Shown here one piece after another: positions 1-6,019 of a stretch of 42,788 nt of DNA. This stretch comes from a virus, in IMG/VR virus record IMGVR_UViG_3300008107_000380, positions 1 to 42,788 of that record. One strand, 5' to 3'. Under the pieces are notes generated by a model, which was given only the letters and a program-made list of their open reading frames with translations, did no database searches and was not told the origin of the DNA. The stretch's first letter is position 1. Each line of letters starts with the position of its first letter. Made by a program: the position numbers and the translations under genes.

Positions 1-2
1 TA

Positions 3-113
3 AACAGGCTTCTGGATATAGAAGAGGTTTTAGATGATATGCCAGATAGTGAATATAAAGATAGAATAAATGAAATATTGCATGTAGAGGATGAAGATAA
101 TAATGATATTTAG
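3..113 (+). CDS. Partial C-terminus of an acidic protein
   Basis: One frame is open from the window edge to a TAG and gives the last 36 residues of a gene that begins outside. The tail is strongly acidic and ends EDEDNNDI. No domain can be recognised from so short a piece. It reads in the same direction as the small genes that follow. Confidence 0.5.
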   Translation, partial: NRLLDIEEVLDDMPDSEYKDRINEILHVEDEDNNDI

Positions 114-156
114 CTCGCAATTAGTGAAGCGAAAAGTGCGGCGAAAAGAGAGAACC

Positions 157-288
157 ATGTTAAATAAGATCAAATGTAGTATCAAGGGTCATAGCCTGCA
201 ACCTGCAGGAACATGCCCTTTCACAGGATCAACATATGATTACTGTGAGAACTGTGAACAAATGATTCCTAGAGAGTTGGCTGTATAA
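157..288 (+). CDS. Small Cys-containing protein, 43 aa
   Basis: Starts at MLNKIKCS; an AGAGAG purine run lies just upstream, which favours this ATG over an earlier in-frame one that would overlap the preceding gene. It holds four cysteines (a lone Cys, a CP pair and CENC) that could bind one zinc. The pattern CSIKGH and YCENC resembles short zinc-ribbon proteins of phages, but no named family is recognised. Its TAA shares its last A with the ATG of the next gene (TAATG), so the two are probably translationally coupled. Confidence 0.55.
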   Translation: MLNKIKCSIKGHSLQPAGTCPFTGSTYDYCENCEQMIPRELAV

Positions 289-560
289 TGGACAAATTGG
301 TACAAATGCTATTTAAATGGACAAAACTTAGAGAGGCTCTATTTACAGAGGTTAACTTCTATAACTCAATTAGCAGAATGACTAAAGACCCAGAATCGAT
401 GTGTACTGCATCTACTTTCTGAGATGAAGGCGATGGCTGGCGGGGCTGGACAAAAGGGGAGAATAAATATTACTTTAATGATATCCCAGAGTATGATCTT
501 ATGAGAGTAATAGAGAGTATCGATGATATGGAGAAACATAGTAATTCTAGTCAACTATAA
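288..560 (+). pseudogene. Small ORF split by an in-frame TGA
   Basis: The ATG overlaps the stop of the previous gene. The frame gives 44 residues (MDKLVQ to CTASTF), then TGA at 420-422, and then continues open in the same frame for 45 more residues (DEGDGWRGWTKG to NSSQL) to a TAA. The second half has normal protein-like composition with several Trp and acidic residues, so a single 90-residue gene interrupted by a point mutation is the simplest reading (CGA or TGG to TGA). Read-through or a sequencing error is possible. No family recognised. Confidence 0.5.
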
Positions 561-569
561 TTATTATGA

Positions 570-582
570 TATAATATAACTA
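570..582 (+). promoter_or_regulatory. Leaderless-type promoter (TATAAT-N6-ATG)
   Basis: A perfect TATAAT lies exactly six bases before the ATG of the next gene, so transcription should start at or within a base of the start codon. No Shine-Dalgarno sequence is possible in that space. The same arrangement recurs at several other genes here. A consensus -35 box is not visible. Confidence 0.6.
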
Positions 583-1079
583 TGGAAAACATTAACTCAT
601 CTAACGAAGTAGAAAAGGCCATACGTCCTGAAGTTACAAAAGAACAACTTGGTATGGTTGTAGAGCATCTTATGGAAGCAATTGAATCAATGATTGAAGT
701 TCCAGAGGAAGAGACTGAAGATACAGAATCAGAAGATTCTACTGAAATTGAAGATATGTCTAAATCAGAAGATGGCATGGAAGATACTGAAGGATGCGAC
801 TGTGAAGGTTGCAAGGAATGCAAGGCAAATGGCGGATGTACTCAAAAGATGTGTTCAGGACATAAGAAGGTAGAAAAGTCTGCAGAGCTTTCAGATGAAG
901 AGATCTCCAAGTCATATGAGTCCGATAATGAAGAAGAGGACAAATGGGACAATATGGAGAAGGCTTGCTGGAGCGGATATAAGCAAGTTGGCATGAAGGA
1001 AAAAGGCGGAAGAATGGTTCCTAATTGCGTACCTGCAAAGAAGTCAATATTTGGCACAGAAGGACCACAGACAATATAA
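582..1079 (+). CDS. Acidic Cys-rich phage protein with VPNCVP tail, 165 aa
   Basis: Three parts can be seen: an N-terminal half very rich in Glu, Asp and Ser (residues about 40-70), a cysteine cluster (CDCEGCKECK, then C, C and CSGH, about 72-95) that could bind metal, and a C-terminal block ACWSGYKQVGMKEKGGR followed by MVPNCVP. From memory, this last block (W-GY-QVGMK-K-GR-VPNCVP) recurs at the ends of several phage head-region and hypothetical proteins, but it does not fix a function. Start is the leaderless ATG. A scaffold-like or assembly role is possible but unproven. Confidence 0.6.
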   Translation: MENINSSNEVEKAIRPEVTKEQLGMVVEHLMEAIESMIEVPEEETEDTESEDSTEIEDMSKSEDGMEDTEGCDCEGCKECKANGGCTQKMCSGHKKVEKSAELSDEEISKSYESDNEEEDKWDNMEKACWSGYKQVGMKEKGGRMVPNCVPAKKSIFGTEGPQTI

Positions 1080-1119
1080 ATATTGTGCGGTATCGAGAAC
1101 GAAAAAGGAATAACCTATA

Positions 1120-1290
1120 ATGGGCATACTGGATAACCTAGAGGCATACCTAGAAAATGCGGGGGATACTGAAAAGTGTCATTACTGCCAAGGTATAGCT
1201 AAATACAATGATCTAGCAGAGATAGATAAAGCTAAGTATGATGTAGTAGGAGTATGTGAATGTCACTCCTATAAAGGCTTAGTATCATAG
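1120..1290 (+). CDS. Small CxxC...CxC protein, 56 aa
   Basis: ATG preceded by an AAAAAGGA ribosome site nine bases upstream. The protein has CHYC and, 25 residues later, CECH, a spacing that fits a one-zinc ribbon or knuckle. The rest is helical and charged (MGILDNLEAYLENAG). No named family recognised. It lies in the plus-strand group of tiny zinc-binding proteins at the left edge. Confidence 0.6.
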   Translation: MGILDNLEAYLENAGDTEKCHYCQGIAKYNDLAEIDKAKYDVVGVCECHSYKGLVS

Positions 1291-1337
1291 ATCCAATATA
1301 TACATATAACTTCTATTGTCCAAAAGATAAGTCTACG

Positions 1338-1469
1338 ATGAACTTGGAGATATCCAGGGAGTTAGACTATATTCCTAGTTGCCTAAAATGCAATTCAAGC
1401 ATGATCATCAGATATTCCATAGATCACAATGGATCTATCTGGATGAATTCAGCTATTATGCATGAGTAA
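1338..1469 (+). CDS. Small CLKC protein, 43 aa or slightly longer
   Basis: The first ATG of the frame gives MNLEISRELDYIPSCLKC and ends at HE-TAA. The frame is open upstream to about 1275 and includes a further Cys (FYCPKDK) that would complete a zinc site with CLKC. An ATA start overlapping the previous TAG is therefore conceivable, but ATA starts are rare, so the ATG is given here. Function unknown. Confidence 0.4.
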   Translation: MNLEISRELDYIPSCLKCNSSMIIRYSIDHNGSIWMNSAIMHE

Positions 1470-1511
1470 ATTCTGACCTAAACCCTATCTATTCCCCTCC
1501 CAAATTCTCCC

Positions 1512-1565
1512 TTCTATGGCCTTTCTATGGCCTATAAAGTGGAGTAAAGTGGAGTATTGTGGAGA
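1512..1565. repeat. Tandem iteron-like repeats
   Basis: Two perfect head-to-tail copies of TTCTATGGCCT (1512-1533) are followed within three bases by two perfect copies of AAAGTGGAGT and one degenerate copy ATTGTGGAGA (1536-1565). The second set has a 10-bp period, so a protein binding each unit would sit on one face of the helix. It is followed by about 65 bp of very AT-rich DNA and then DnaA-box 9-mers, which is the usual order of an iteron-type origin. Confidence 0.55.
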
Positions 1566-1634
1566 ATATTTACTATTAATTAGAGAGCAAATACTACTGT
1601 ATATTTATTTAGATATATAATGAGTAATTGAGCG

Positions 1635-1679
1635 TTATCCACAGGCATAACGTAATGTTGTGGATAAACTTGTGGATAA
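1635..1679. other. Three DnaA-box 9-mers; candidate replication origin
   Basis: TTATCCACA occurs at 1635-1643 and its reverse complement TGTGGATAA at 1659-1667 and 1671-1679. All three match the bacterial DnaA-box consensus exactly. Together with the repeats and AT-rich stretch just to the left they form a plausible replication origin in the largest gene-free stretch of the window (1470-1989). From 1690 to 1930 I see no gene, only AT-rich DNA with a weak copy of the spacer motif AAATTCCAGGG at 1873. Confidence 0.45.
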
Positions 1680-1932
1680 CTATGCATATTGATCCATGTT
1701 TGTCAATAGCATTATATGCCACCATATGTTCCAGGATTTGTCAAGACCCCTCGTAAATAGCGAATTTGACACGCAAATTTCGAGTAAATTTTGATCCATT
1801 TTCTTCAGATTTATATGTATATTAGATTGATTTTACATTATTTTGTGCACATTTTGGCAGATTCTTTTCAAAAAATTCCAGGGATTTTTTAGAGCTATCG
1901 TAAATAGAAATTCTCGCCCGTATTCGCACAGC

Positions 1933-1972
1933 AAAAAAGGCAAATCGGACATTTGATGTCCAACCTGCCTTT
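1933..1972 (-). terminator. Rho-independent terminator of the first minus-strand operon
   Basis: The arms 1936-1952 and 1956-1972 can form a stem of about 15 pairs with a three-base loop. Read on the minus strand, a run of six T follows the stem directly. It sits 18 bases past the stop of the last gene of the operon. Confidence 0.75.
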
Positions 1973-1989
1973 AATGTTTGCTTATTTAG

Positions 1990-2208
1990 TTATTGTTTAT
2001 ATTGCTGAGTCCCACATGTTTTATCTAATTTCATTTCCTCATTGTGATACTTCTCAATATACTTGATTAGTTCAATTAGTTTTTGTTGGGTATATGGGGG
2101 ATATGTAGTTGTTATGATATTAGCCATAAGTGCTGGGTGGAAATGGAAATCGTTTAGGATTTCTTCCAGCCCGTCAATTACTTTATCTACTTTGGTTCGT
2201 TTTCTCAT
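1990..2208 (-). CDS. Small hypothetical protein, 72 aa
   Basis: Starts MRKRTKVDKVIDGLEEIL; a GAAAGGCGG ribosome site and the TGTCAG-N10-TATAAT promoter lie directly upstream. The sequence is a basic N-terminus, an amphipathic helix, a TTTYPPYTQQK segment and a second helix (LIELIKYIEKYH). No family recognised. It is the last gene before the operon terminator. Confidence 0.6.
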   Translation of the reverse strand: MRKRTKVDKVIDGLEEILNDFHFHPALMANIITTTYPPYTQQKLIELIKYIEKYHNEEMKLDKTCGTQQYKQ

Positions 2209-2229
2209 GAGTTCCGCCTTTCGCTAATG

Positions 2230-2251
2230 ATTATAACATAAGGGGCTGACA
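2230..2251 (-). promoter_or_regulatory. Phage promoter, TGTCAG-N10-TATAAT class
   Basis: On the minus strand TGTCAG is followed after exactly ten bases by TATAAT; the predicted start of transcription leaves a 15-base leader with a ribosome site. This is one of thirteen near-identical elements in the minus-strand block. Confidence 0.75.
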
Positions 2252-2265
2252 TATAGCCAGCCCCT
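2241..2265 (-). terminator. Hairpin overlapping the promoter
   Basis: AGGGGCTG and CAGCCCCT form a perfect 8-bp stem around a nine-base loop, downstream of the mini-Lsr2 gene. The descending arm is also the spacer of the next promoter, and the loop includes part of TGTCAG. There is no strong T run. Confidence 0.5.
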
Positions 2266-2280
2266 CTATTCAGTTGTATA

Positions 2281-2427
2281 TTACTTCTTTGGTGTCTTGA
2301 CCTCTGAAGTAAACTTGATTCCCGCCTTCTCAGCTTCCTGCAATGCATTAACCGCTGCTGATGAGAAACGACCACGACGGCCTACTGTGATTCCCTTGCT
2401 TACTAGATATTCACGCTTTGTTGTCAT
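2281..2427 (-). CDS. Miniature Lsr2-like DNA-binding protein, 48 aa
   Basis: The whole protein resembles the C-terminal DNA-binding domain of actinobacterial Lsr2: REYLVSKGITVGRRGRFSSA then AAVNALQEAEKAG, matching the family pattern W/Y-x-x-x-x-G-x-x-V-x-x-RGR-(I/F)-(P/S)-x-x-(V/A)-x-x-A. The RGR loop is residues 18-20; in Lsr2 this loop inserts into the minor groove of AT-rich DNA. The N-terminal oligomerisation domain of full Lsr2 is absent. The gene has its own sigma70-type promoter and an AAAGGA ribosome site eight bases before the ATG. A role as a silencer antagonist or DNA-packing protein is an inference. Confidence 0.65.
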   Translation of the reverse strand: MTTKREYLVSKGITVGRRGRFSSAAVNALQEAEKAGIKFTSEVKTPKK

Positions 2428-2461
2428 TTGTTTGATCCTTTCTAGATCGATTGTTATATAT

Positions 2462-2490
2462 ATTATATAGGAATTTACAAATTTTGTAAA
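2462..2490 (-). promoter_or_regulatory. Sigma70-type promoter (TTTACA-N17-TATAAT)
   Basis: Unlike its neighbours, this minus-strand promoter has a normal -35 box at the canonical 17-base spacing. TTTACAAA and TTTTGTAAA around 2475-2490 also form a short palindrome over the -35, a possible operator. It drives the mini-Lsr2 gene separately from the operon. Confidence 0.65.
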
Positions 2491-2496
2491 TACCCT

Positions 2497-2739
2497 TTAG
2501 CCTTCTTTTTGTTCAGTTATGATTATTTCATTATTCATTGATGGATACCCATCCTCTAATTCATCTAACATCTCTTCTACAAAATGGACCTCAACTGTTT
2601 GGTCCTGTAGAATTTGAGTCCACTTATGTGTCTCTGATTTGTCAGCAATATCCCATGCTTCATCAGGCGAATCCGCCTCTACATCGATAAAGAATGTAAA
2701 TACCATATCTCCAAATACTTTATACTGAGCCATTGTCAT
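2497..2739 (-). CDS. Small alpha-beta protein with EADSPDEA motif, 80 aa
   Basis: Begins with a predicted strand (YKVFGDMVFTFFIDVEADS) followed by DEAWDIADKS. This pattern of hydrophobic strand, VEA-(D/N)S and (D/E)EA-x-x-IA is seen in many small phage and plasmid proteins (DpnD/PcfM-like folds) of unknown function. The start overlaps the end of the upstream gene by 20 bases, with AAAGAGAG at the right spacing; a second ATG two codons later is also possible. Acidic C-terminus. Confidence 0.6.
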   Translation of the reverse strand: MTMAQYKVFGDMVFTFFIDVEADSPDEAWDIADKSETHKWTQILQDQTVEVHFVEEMLDELEDGYPSMNNEIIITEQKEG

Positions 2740-2866
2740 CCATTCTCTCTTTAATTAGTTTAGCAATCATATTATGTGCTTCGATGTTTTCTGTTTCGCT
2801 GCCACCCCACAAAAGCTTTTGGGCATCTGCGAGGATCTTGTCAACATATTGGTCACTCATCTTCAT
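2720..2866 (-). CDS. Small hypothetical protein, 48 aa
   Basis: A perfect AGGAGG lies six bases before the ATG of MKMSDQYVDKI, which fixes this start over ATGs six bases either side. The Shine-Dalgarno is itself inside the Glu/Asp repeat that ends the upstream gene. The product is a helical, charged protein without recognisable domain. Both ends overlap neighbours, as in the rest of the operon. Confidence 0.55.
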   Translation of the reverse strand: MKMSDQYVDKILADAQKLLWGGSETENIEAHNMIAKLIKERMDDNGSV

Positions 2867-3209
2867 CTTCATCCTCCTCAATATACTCCTCAATGATTGA
2901 TTCGTCAATCATCCAGTCACGTACCGCTTCATACAGGTCTTCCGTCCCATACTCCAGTGTGAATCCATTCTTGTCAGCCTGTGTCCAGAATAGTTGCCAG
3001 ACCTCTTGCTCATCCATAGAGATACAGTACTCTTCTTCCCGTCCTTCTTGAATGTTTCTGTAGAGGTCCCTAGCAACATCCCATACGTAGACCCATACCA
3101 AGGGCTGGCCAACAGGAAGTTTACTTATCTTTTCAATGATGTCTTCGATATCACGGTAGACATCTAACATACGAGTTCTATCTTGTAGGTCTTGCTCAAT
3201 TGGTTGCAT
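2853..3209 (-). CDS. Hypothetical acidic protein, 118 aa
   Basis: Starts MQPIEQDLQDRTRML with AGGAGC six bases upstream, overlapping the end of the gene before it. The N-terminal half is helical, the middle is rich in aromatic residues (PLVWVYVWDVARDLY and VWQLFWTQADKNGF), and the C-terminus is a run of Glu and Asp. No known family recognised. Acidic-tailed small proteins are common among early phage proteins that contact host enzymes, but nothing here shows a target. Confidence 0.6.
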   Translation of the reverse strand: MQPIEQDLQDRTRMLDVYRDIEDIIEKISKLPVGQPLVWVYVWDVARDLYRNIQEGREEEYCISMDEQEVWQLFWTQADKNGFTLEYGTEDLYEAVRDWMIDESIIEEYIEEDEDEDE

Positions 3210-3483
3210 TTTTGCTCCTGTCGTTGATTGCGAACGCTAGATTATATGTCAGTTGGTAAATATGTGTCAAGGCGTCCATATAACCTTCGTTATACAGCCT
3301 ATCGACAGTGTCATGATATTCCTCATCTGAGCCCAATTGATTTGAGTTCTCTAGAAGAGGAAGAAGTACTTGCTCTGTTTCATACATGAGGTTTTTTAGT
3401 TCCCCATGTAATATGTCTGTACCTGGCATACCCAGGTCTACCTGCTTCTGCAGGTGCGGTGCTAGTTCGTCTGAGATTATCAT
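3196..3483 (-). CDS. Hypothetical helical protein, 95 aa
   Basis: Starts MIISDELAPHLQKQVDLG; its ATG overlaps the TGA of the upstream gene (ATGA). The sequence is predicted helical throughout with a central acidic stretch (GSDEEYHDTVDRLYNEGYMD). No signal peptide, no membrane segment, no recognised domain. Member of the eight-gene overlapping operon headed by the Api92-like gene. Confidence 0.6.
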   Translation of the reverse strand: MIISDELAPHLQKQVDLGMPGTDILHGELKNLMYETEQVLLPLLENSNQLGSDEEYHDTVDRLYNEGYMDALTHIYQLTYNLAFAINDRSKNATN

Positions 3484-3683
3484 GATGACATCATATCATC
3501 TGCTACTGACAAAAAGTGACGGGTAGCAATAATCTGTCCAGCAAGCCAGTTATACTCATAATCTAATTCATTATAATCCTTAGATGCAGGGTCAAGTTTC
3601 TCCATTTCATTAGATATATCCTCTTGGTCTTGTTCAATACTAATTAAATGAATCTTCATATATTCAACTAATTGATTAGACAT
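3480..3683 (-). CDS. Hypothetical coiled-coil protein, 67 aa
   Basis: I use the start MSNQLVEYMKIHL because AAGGGT lies upstream and the longer frame would run over most of the preceding gene. The product is an amphipathic helix pair (SIEQDQEDISNEMEKLDP then YNELDYEYNWLAGQIIATRHF), a common pattern for small phage coiled-coil proteins. No function can be assigned. Confidence 0.55.
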   Translation of the reverse strand: MSNQLVEYMKIHLISIEQDQEDISNEMEKLDPASKDYNELDYEYNWLAGQIIATRHFLSVADDMMSS

Positions 3684-3840
3684 TATCAAAATACCCTTCT
3701 GCCCATAGCCCTTGAAGAAAATCATGAGCTTTAACTAAATAATTATGAATAGCAGGATTTTCATCTGCGTCAACTAGCAGGTCTGCTTGATATACGCCAT
3801 AAATCATATCTGCTAAATCTCCATTAGAATAACCTAACAT
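3676..3840 (-). CDS. Hypothetical protein, 54 aa
   Basis: Reads MLGYSNGDLADMIYGVYQ to GYFDNV. A GAGGAGA ribosome site stands five bases before the ATG, inside the end of the upstream gene, and the last codons overlap the next gene. Acidic and aromatic composition, no family recognised. It fills what would otherwise be a gap in a continuous operon. Confidence 0.6.
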   Translation of the reverse strand: MLGYSNGDLADMIYGVYQADLLVDADENPAIHNYLVKAHDFLQGLWAEGYFDNV

Positions 3841-3992
3841 TATTTCTCCTCATCCCACCAGTATTTTACAATTGTATTTAATGTAATGTGAATTTGACAA
3901 TCACAATCCCCACCGTTCATGTTCTCCATATATTCAAGATGTGCTTCATTATCCATGTACATCTCATTAACTAATTCATCAATTGTTCTCAT
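3840..3992 (-). CDS. Hypothetical CDC-motif protein, 50 aa
   Basis: MRTIDELVNEMYMDNEAHLE followed by GGDCDCQIHITLNTIVKYWW. Start overlaps the upstream TGA (ATGA) and the TAA overlaps the next ATG (TAATG). The single CDC pair is not enough for a classic zinc site. Function unknown. Confidence 0.6.
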   Translation of the reverse strand: MRTIDELVNEMYMDNEAHLEYMENMNGGDCDCQIHITLNTIVKYWWDEEK

Positions 3993-4705
3993 GATTCCAC
4001 CTTTTCTGTAGGTTCTGATTCTACACTATGGGACTGACATCTTTCATCAGGTTCCCCCCAACCACAATTAGGGCACATGTCCCATTCGCATCCCTCACAA
4101 TAAGGAGTCTCATCCTCTGTGTGTTCACACTCACGGCACATCCATCCATATTCTGATTCTGATATCTTTTCACCACGAAGGAACTCACATTCCCCACCCC
4201 AACCTGTCTCCTCTTCATAAGATAAAGTAAATAGAAGATTTGGGTATTGTGCTGACAACTTAGAAATGGCAGGGAACGGCGGAGACCAAGCAGTATTAAA
4301 GTTGTAATGAACTACATGGTTCTCACCATTAACAGTATCTTCCATAGTTGTATCAGGATACTTTTCGTTTGCATGAACAGCAACATCCCATTTTGTTCCC
4401 CATTCACGCACATTAAATGAATACCAGTCATTGGTATTGAATTTCATTTGCTCTGCAATTGGGACGGAATAGTCAGGCTGAGATAAATAAACATCTTCAC
4501 TAATACCAGCATCTAAATGATTATAGATATTATGAAATGCAAATACAGGATTAGGATATAGAGTTTCCATAATTTCCATTTGATGATTTGCAGGATTCCA
4601 AGAGTCATGCTTCTTCTTGAATGGCTTATTTAATTGTTCCATCATTGTCTTGACAGATTCAGGATTACCTTCTATAGTTAATCCGTTATATACCCAGTTC
4701 GGCAT
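3989..4705 (-). CDS. Api92-like protein with zinc-ribbon tail, 238 aa
   Basis: The N-terminus MPNWVYNGLTIEG, the central SFNVREWGTKWDVAVHAN, and NFNTAWSPPFPAI followed by YEEETGWGG are the signature of the Api92/YubB ferredoxin-like (DUF1281-type) proteins carried by phages and plasmids; their biochemical role is unknown. After about residue 185 comes CRECEH, CEGC and CPNCGWG, a likely zinc ribbon not present in most members I know. It heads the operon: the ATG has a GAAAGGAAAT ribosome site and a phage-type promoter 20 bases upstream. Confidence 0.75.
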   Translation of the reverse strand: MPNWVYNGLTIEGNPESVKTMMEQLNKPFKKKHDSWNPANHQMEIMETLYPNPVFAFHNIYNHLDAGISEDVYLSQPDYSVPIAEQMKFNTNDWYSFNVREWGTKWDVAVHANEKYPDTTMEDTVNGENHVVHYNFNTAWSPPFPAISKLSAQYPNLLFTLSYEEETGWGGECEFLRGEKISESEYGWMCRECEHTEDETPYCEGCEWDMCPNCGWGEPDERCQSHSVESEPTEKVES

Positions 4706-4732
4706 TTTATTTCCTTTCGTTTGAATGTCCTA

Positions 4733-4754
4733 ATTATATAATGGACCACTGACA
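4733..4754 (-). promoter_or_regulatory. Phage promoter, TGTCAG-N10-TATAAT class
   Basis: Both hexamers match exactly on the minus strand. It drives the operon from the Api92-like gene down to the terminator near 1950. Confidence 0.75.
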
Positions 4755-4773
4755 AATGTCTATAGAATATCCC

Positions 4774-4789
4774 TGTGATGCCCACCACA
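4774..4789. promoter_or_regulatory. CRP-like palindrome (one mismatch)
   Basis: TGTGA-N6-CCACA, centred about 55 bases upstream of the predicted transcription start. It is the weakest member of the set of TGTGA-N6-TCACA sites in the block. Confidence 0.35.
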
Positions 4790-4791
4790 TT

Positions 4792-4834
4792 GATCAAAAC
4801 ACTAATTGATTAGCTTTAAATTATCGTTTTGATC
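4792..4834. repeat. Inverted repeat, 9-bp arms
   Basis: GATCAAAAC and GTTTTGATC are perfect inverted copies separated by 25 AT-rich bases. No T run follows, so it is more likely an operator or protein site than a terminator. It sits in the 340-base gene-free spacer 4706-5046. Confidence 0.4.
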
Positions 4835-4844
4835 TCATATTGTG

Positions 4845-4908
4845 AAATTTTCAGGAAATTTACTTGACTCCCGTAAAAGGTCTATGCTATCCTCAGTTCT
4901 TGCGGGCA
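4845..4908. repeat. Dispersed spacer module, copy B
   Basis: AAATTTTCAGG and, 57 bases after its start, GCGGGCA. Four other inter-operon spacers carry the same pair at 55 or 57 bases. Between them this copy holds TTGACT-N18-TATCCT on the plus strand, a possible sigma70 promoter pointing into the next terminator. Confidence 0.5.
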
Positions 4909-4911
4909 AAT

Positions 4912-4951
4912 AAAAAATCTCCTAGACAGGGGCACGTCTAAGAGATCTTTT
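4912..4951 (-). terminator. Rho-independent terminator
   Basis: ATCTCCTAGAC and GTCTAAGAGAT pair (one mismatch) around an eight-base loop, and on the minus strand a T run follows. It closes the operon whose last gene ends at 5047. The rest of the spacer up to that stop (4952-5046) shows no gene. Confidence 0.7.
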
Positions 4952-5046
4952 ACATAAGGCTGCTAGGTACCAACGAAAGTAAAAACCTGCTTTATTTAAC
5001 CCCTGGCCATAACGCATTGGATGACTATAGAGGCACCTTTAATTAA

Positions 5047-5451
5047 TTATACTTTAATCAAGCTATCTGAATACTTCTCTACAAAGGAGCGAAGGTCCTG
5101 AGTAAAGATTGCTTCATTCTTCATGCCACGGACCTTGTTATCAAGGTTATGATATGAATCTTCCTCGTGAAGACTGAATGTCATTTGAGCCCAATCGATT
5201 ACTGGAATCTTGTGCTCATTGTCTAGAATCTCATTAACACTGAGACCCCAACCTGTTTCAAATGCCCACCCGTCACCAATCATTTGACTGATAGCAATAC
5301 GTGTTGCATATGAAGGGTCTGACCAACGTGACTGGGCCTTGGCTACAGCCTCTGCTAGATTTGCTAGCATGTTATGTCCACCCCAGTGTGAGTACAATAC
5401 AATTGTTTCACCGTTTGGTTGTACGAATACGAAGTTTGCTCTATCTCCCAT
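5047..5451 (-). CDS. Conserved actinophage MGDRANF protein, 134 aa
   Basis: Begins MGDRANFVFVQPNGETIVLY, then SHWGGHNMLANLAEAVAKA, and SYATRIAISQMIGDGW. From memory, proteins with this start and the WAGHNML... SYATRI pattern are very common in phages of Actinobacteria, always annotated hypothetical. Length is usual for the group. The ATG lies two bases past the stop of the upstream zinc protein, so the pair is one transcript. Confidence 0.75.
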   Translation of the reverse strand: MGDRANFVFVQPNGETIVLYSHWGGHNMLANLAEAVAKAQSRWSDPSYATRIAISQMIGDGWAFETGWGLSVNEILDNEHKIPVIDWAQMTFSLHEEDSYHNLDNKVRGMKNEAIFTQDLRSFVEKYSDSLIKV

Positions 5452-5452
5452 T

Positions 5453-5662
5453 TTATTCCGCCATTTCTGTTAGTTGTGGTACTTCTTCTATTTTGTTCAA
5501 TTCTATCATTTCAAAAGAGACCTTGTCAAGGGCATCCTTATTCTTCTTATAGTGGTGCCCGCAAAAGAACAGTTCACCATCTACTAGTTTAATTAGATAC
5601 ATTGCTTGCGCCGTTCCGCATTGGTCACAGCCAATCCATCTAGTTAGATCTTCAGAGGTCAT
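5453..5662 (-). CDS. DUF7455-like zinc protein, 69 aa
   Basis: CDQCGTAQAMYLIKLVDG followed by ELFFCGHHYKKN matches the pattern C-x2-C ... ELxFCGHH of the small DUF7455 proteins of actinobacteria and their phages; the two Cys, the later Cys and the HH probably bind zinc. Function unknown. The ATG overlaps the end of the upstream gene, with GGAAAGG eight bases before it. Confidence 0.7.
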   Translation of the reverse strand: MTSEDLTRWIGCDQCGTAQAMYLIKLVDGELFFCGHHYKKNKDALDKVSFEMIELNKIEEVPQLTEMAE

Positions 5663-5807
5663 AGTCTACCTTTCCAAATTCAATACGGTCAGCAATTTCA
5701 TCGAAAGCTGGACCATCATCTGAAGTCTCTGCCCACAGGCGAATGTTATTTACAATAACCTCACGAGCAAACTTGACTCCATCTTCGAATCCATCTTGAT
5801 AATCCAT
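5652..5807 (-). CDS. Hypothetical acidic protein, 51 aa
   Basis: MDYQDGFEDGVKFAREVIVN to EFGKVDYDL. AGGAGA stands five bases before the ATG and the last codons overlap the next gene. The opening Y-x-x-GF-x-DGV-x-FA pattern occurs in other small phage proteins (for example YxxGFxxGxxxA helices), without known role. Confidence 0.6.
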   Translation of the reverse strand: MDYQDGFEDGVKFAREVIVNNIRLWAETSDDGPAFDEIADRIEFGKVDYDL

Positions 5808-5815
5808 TATATCTC

Positions 5816-6019
5816 CTAATATCCTGTAGTTTCTTTATTACTTATATAAGATTCAGTTAACATATGCTTGTCACGAATCTTACTTACTTTCTCAATGCTA
5901 CCAGTTCCAATGTTGAATGTCAATGGTCCAATTCTTTCTGGATCCAATCCCATTATCTCCGCATCCCAGAAAGCCCTTTGCAGGGCAGTCTGGGACGGAG
6001 CGGTGAGTTCAAAATACAT
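5816..6019 (-). CDS. Hypothetical protein, 67 aa
   Basis: MYFELTAPSQTALQRAFWDA then EIMGLDPERIGPLTFNIGTG. The ATG overlaps the previous TAA (TAATG), giving translational coupling. Mixed alpha-beta composition; no family recognised. Confidence 0.6.
   Translation of the reverse strand: MYFELTAPSQTALQRAFWDAEIMGLDPERIGPLTFNIGTGSIEKVSKIRDKHMLTESYISNKETTGY

Noticed and set aside
288-560. TGA read as tryptophan throughout the genome
   Set aside because: Several well-supported genes end in TGA and use TGG for Trp.
1512-1565. CRISPR array
   Set aside because: Repeats are 10-11 bp and directly adjacent without spacers.
1873-1932. Sixth copy of the spacer module
   Set aside because: AAATTCCAGGG is present but no GCGGGC at 55-57 bp.
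4864-4893. Plus-strand promoter TTGACT-N18-TATCCT as a real transcription unit
   Set aside because: It points into a terminator and an antisense gene with no plus-strand ORF; kept only as a note.
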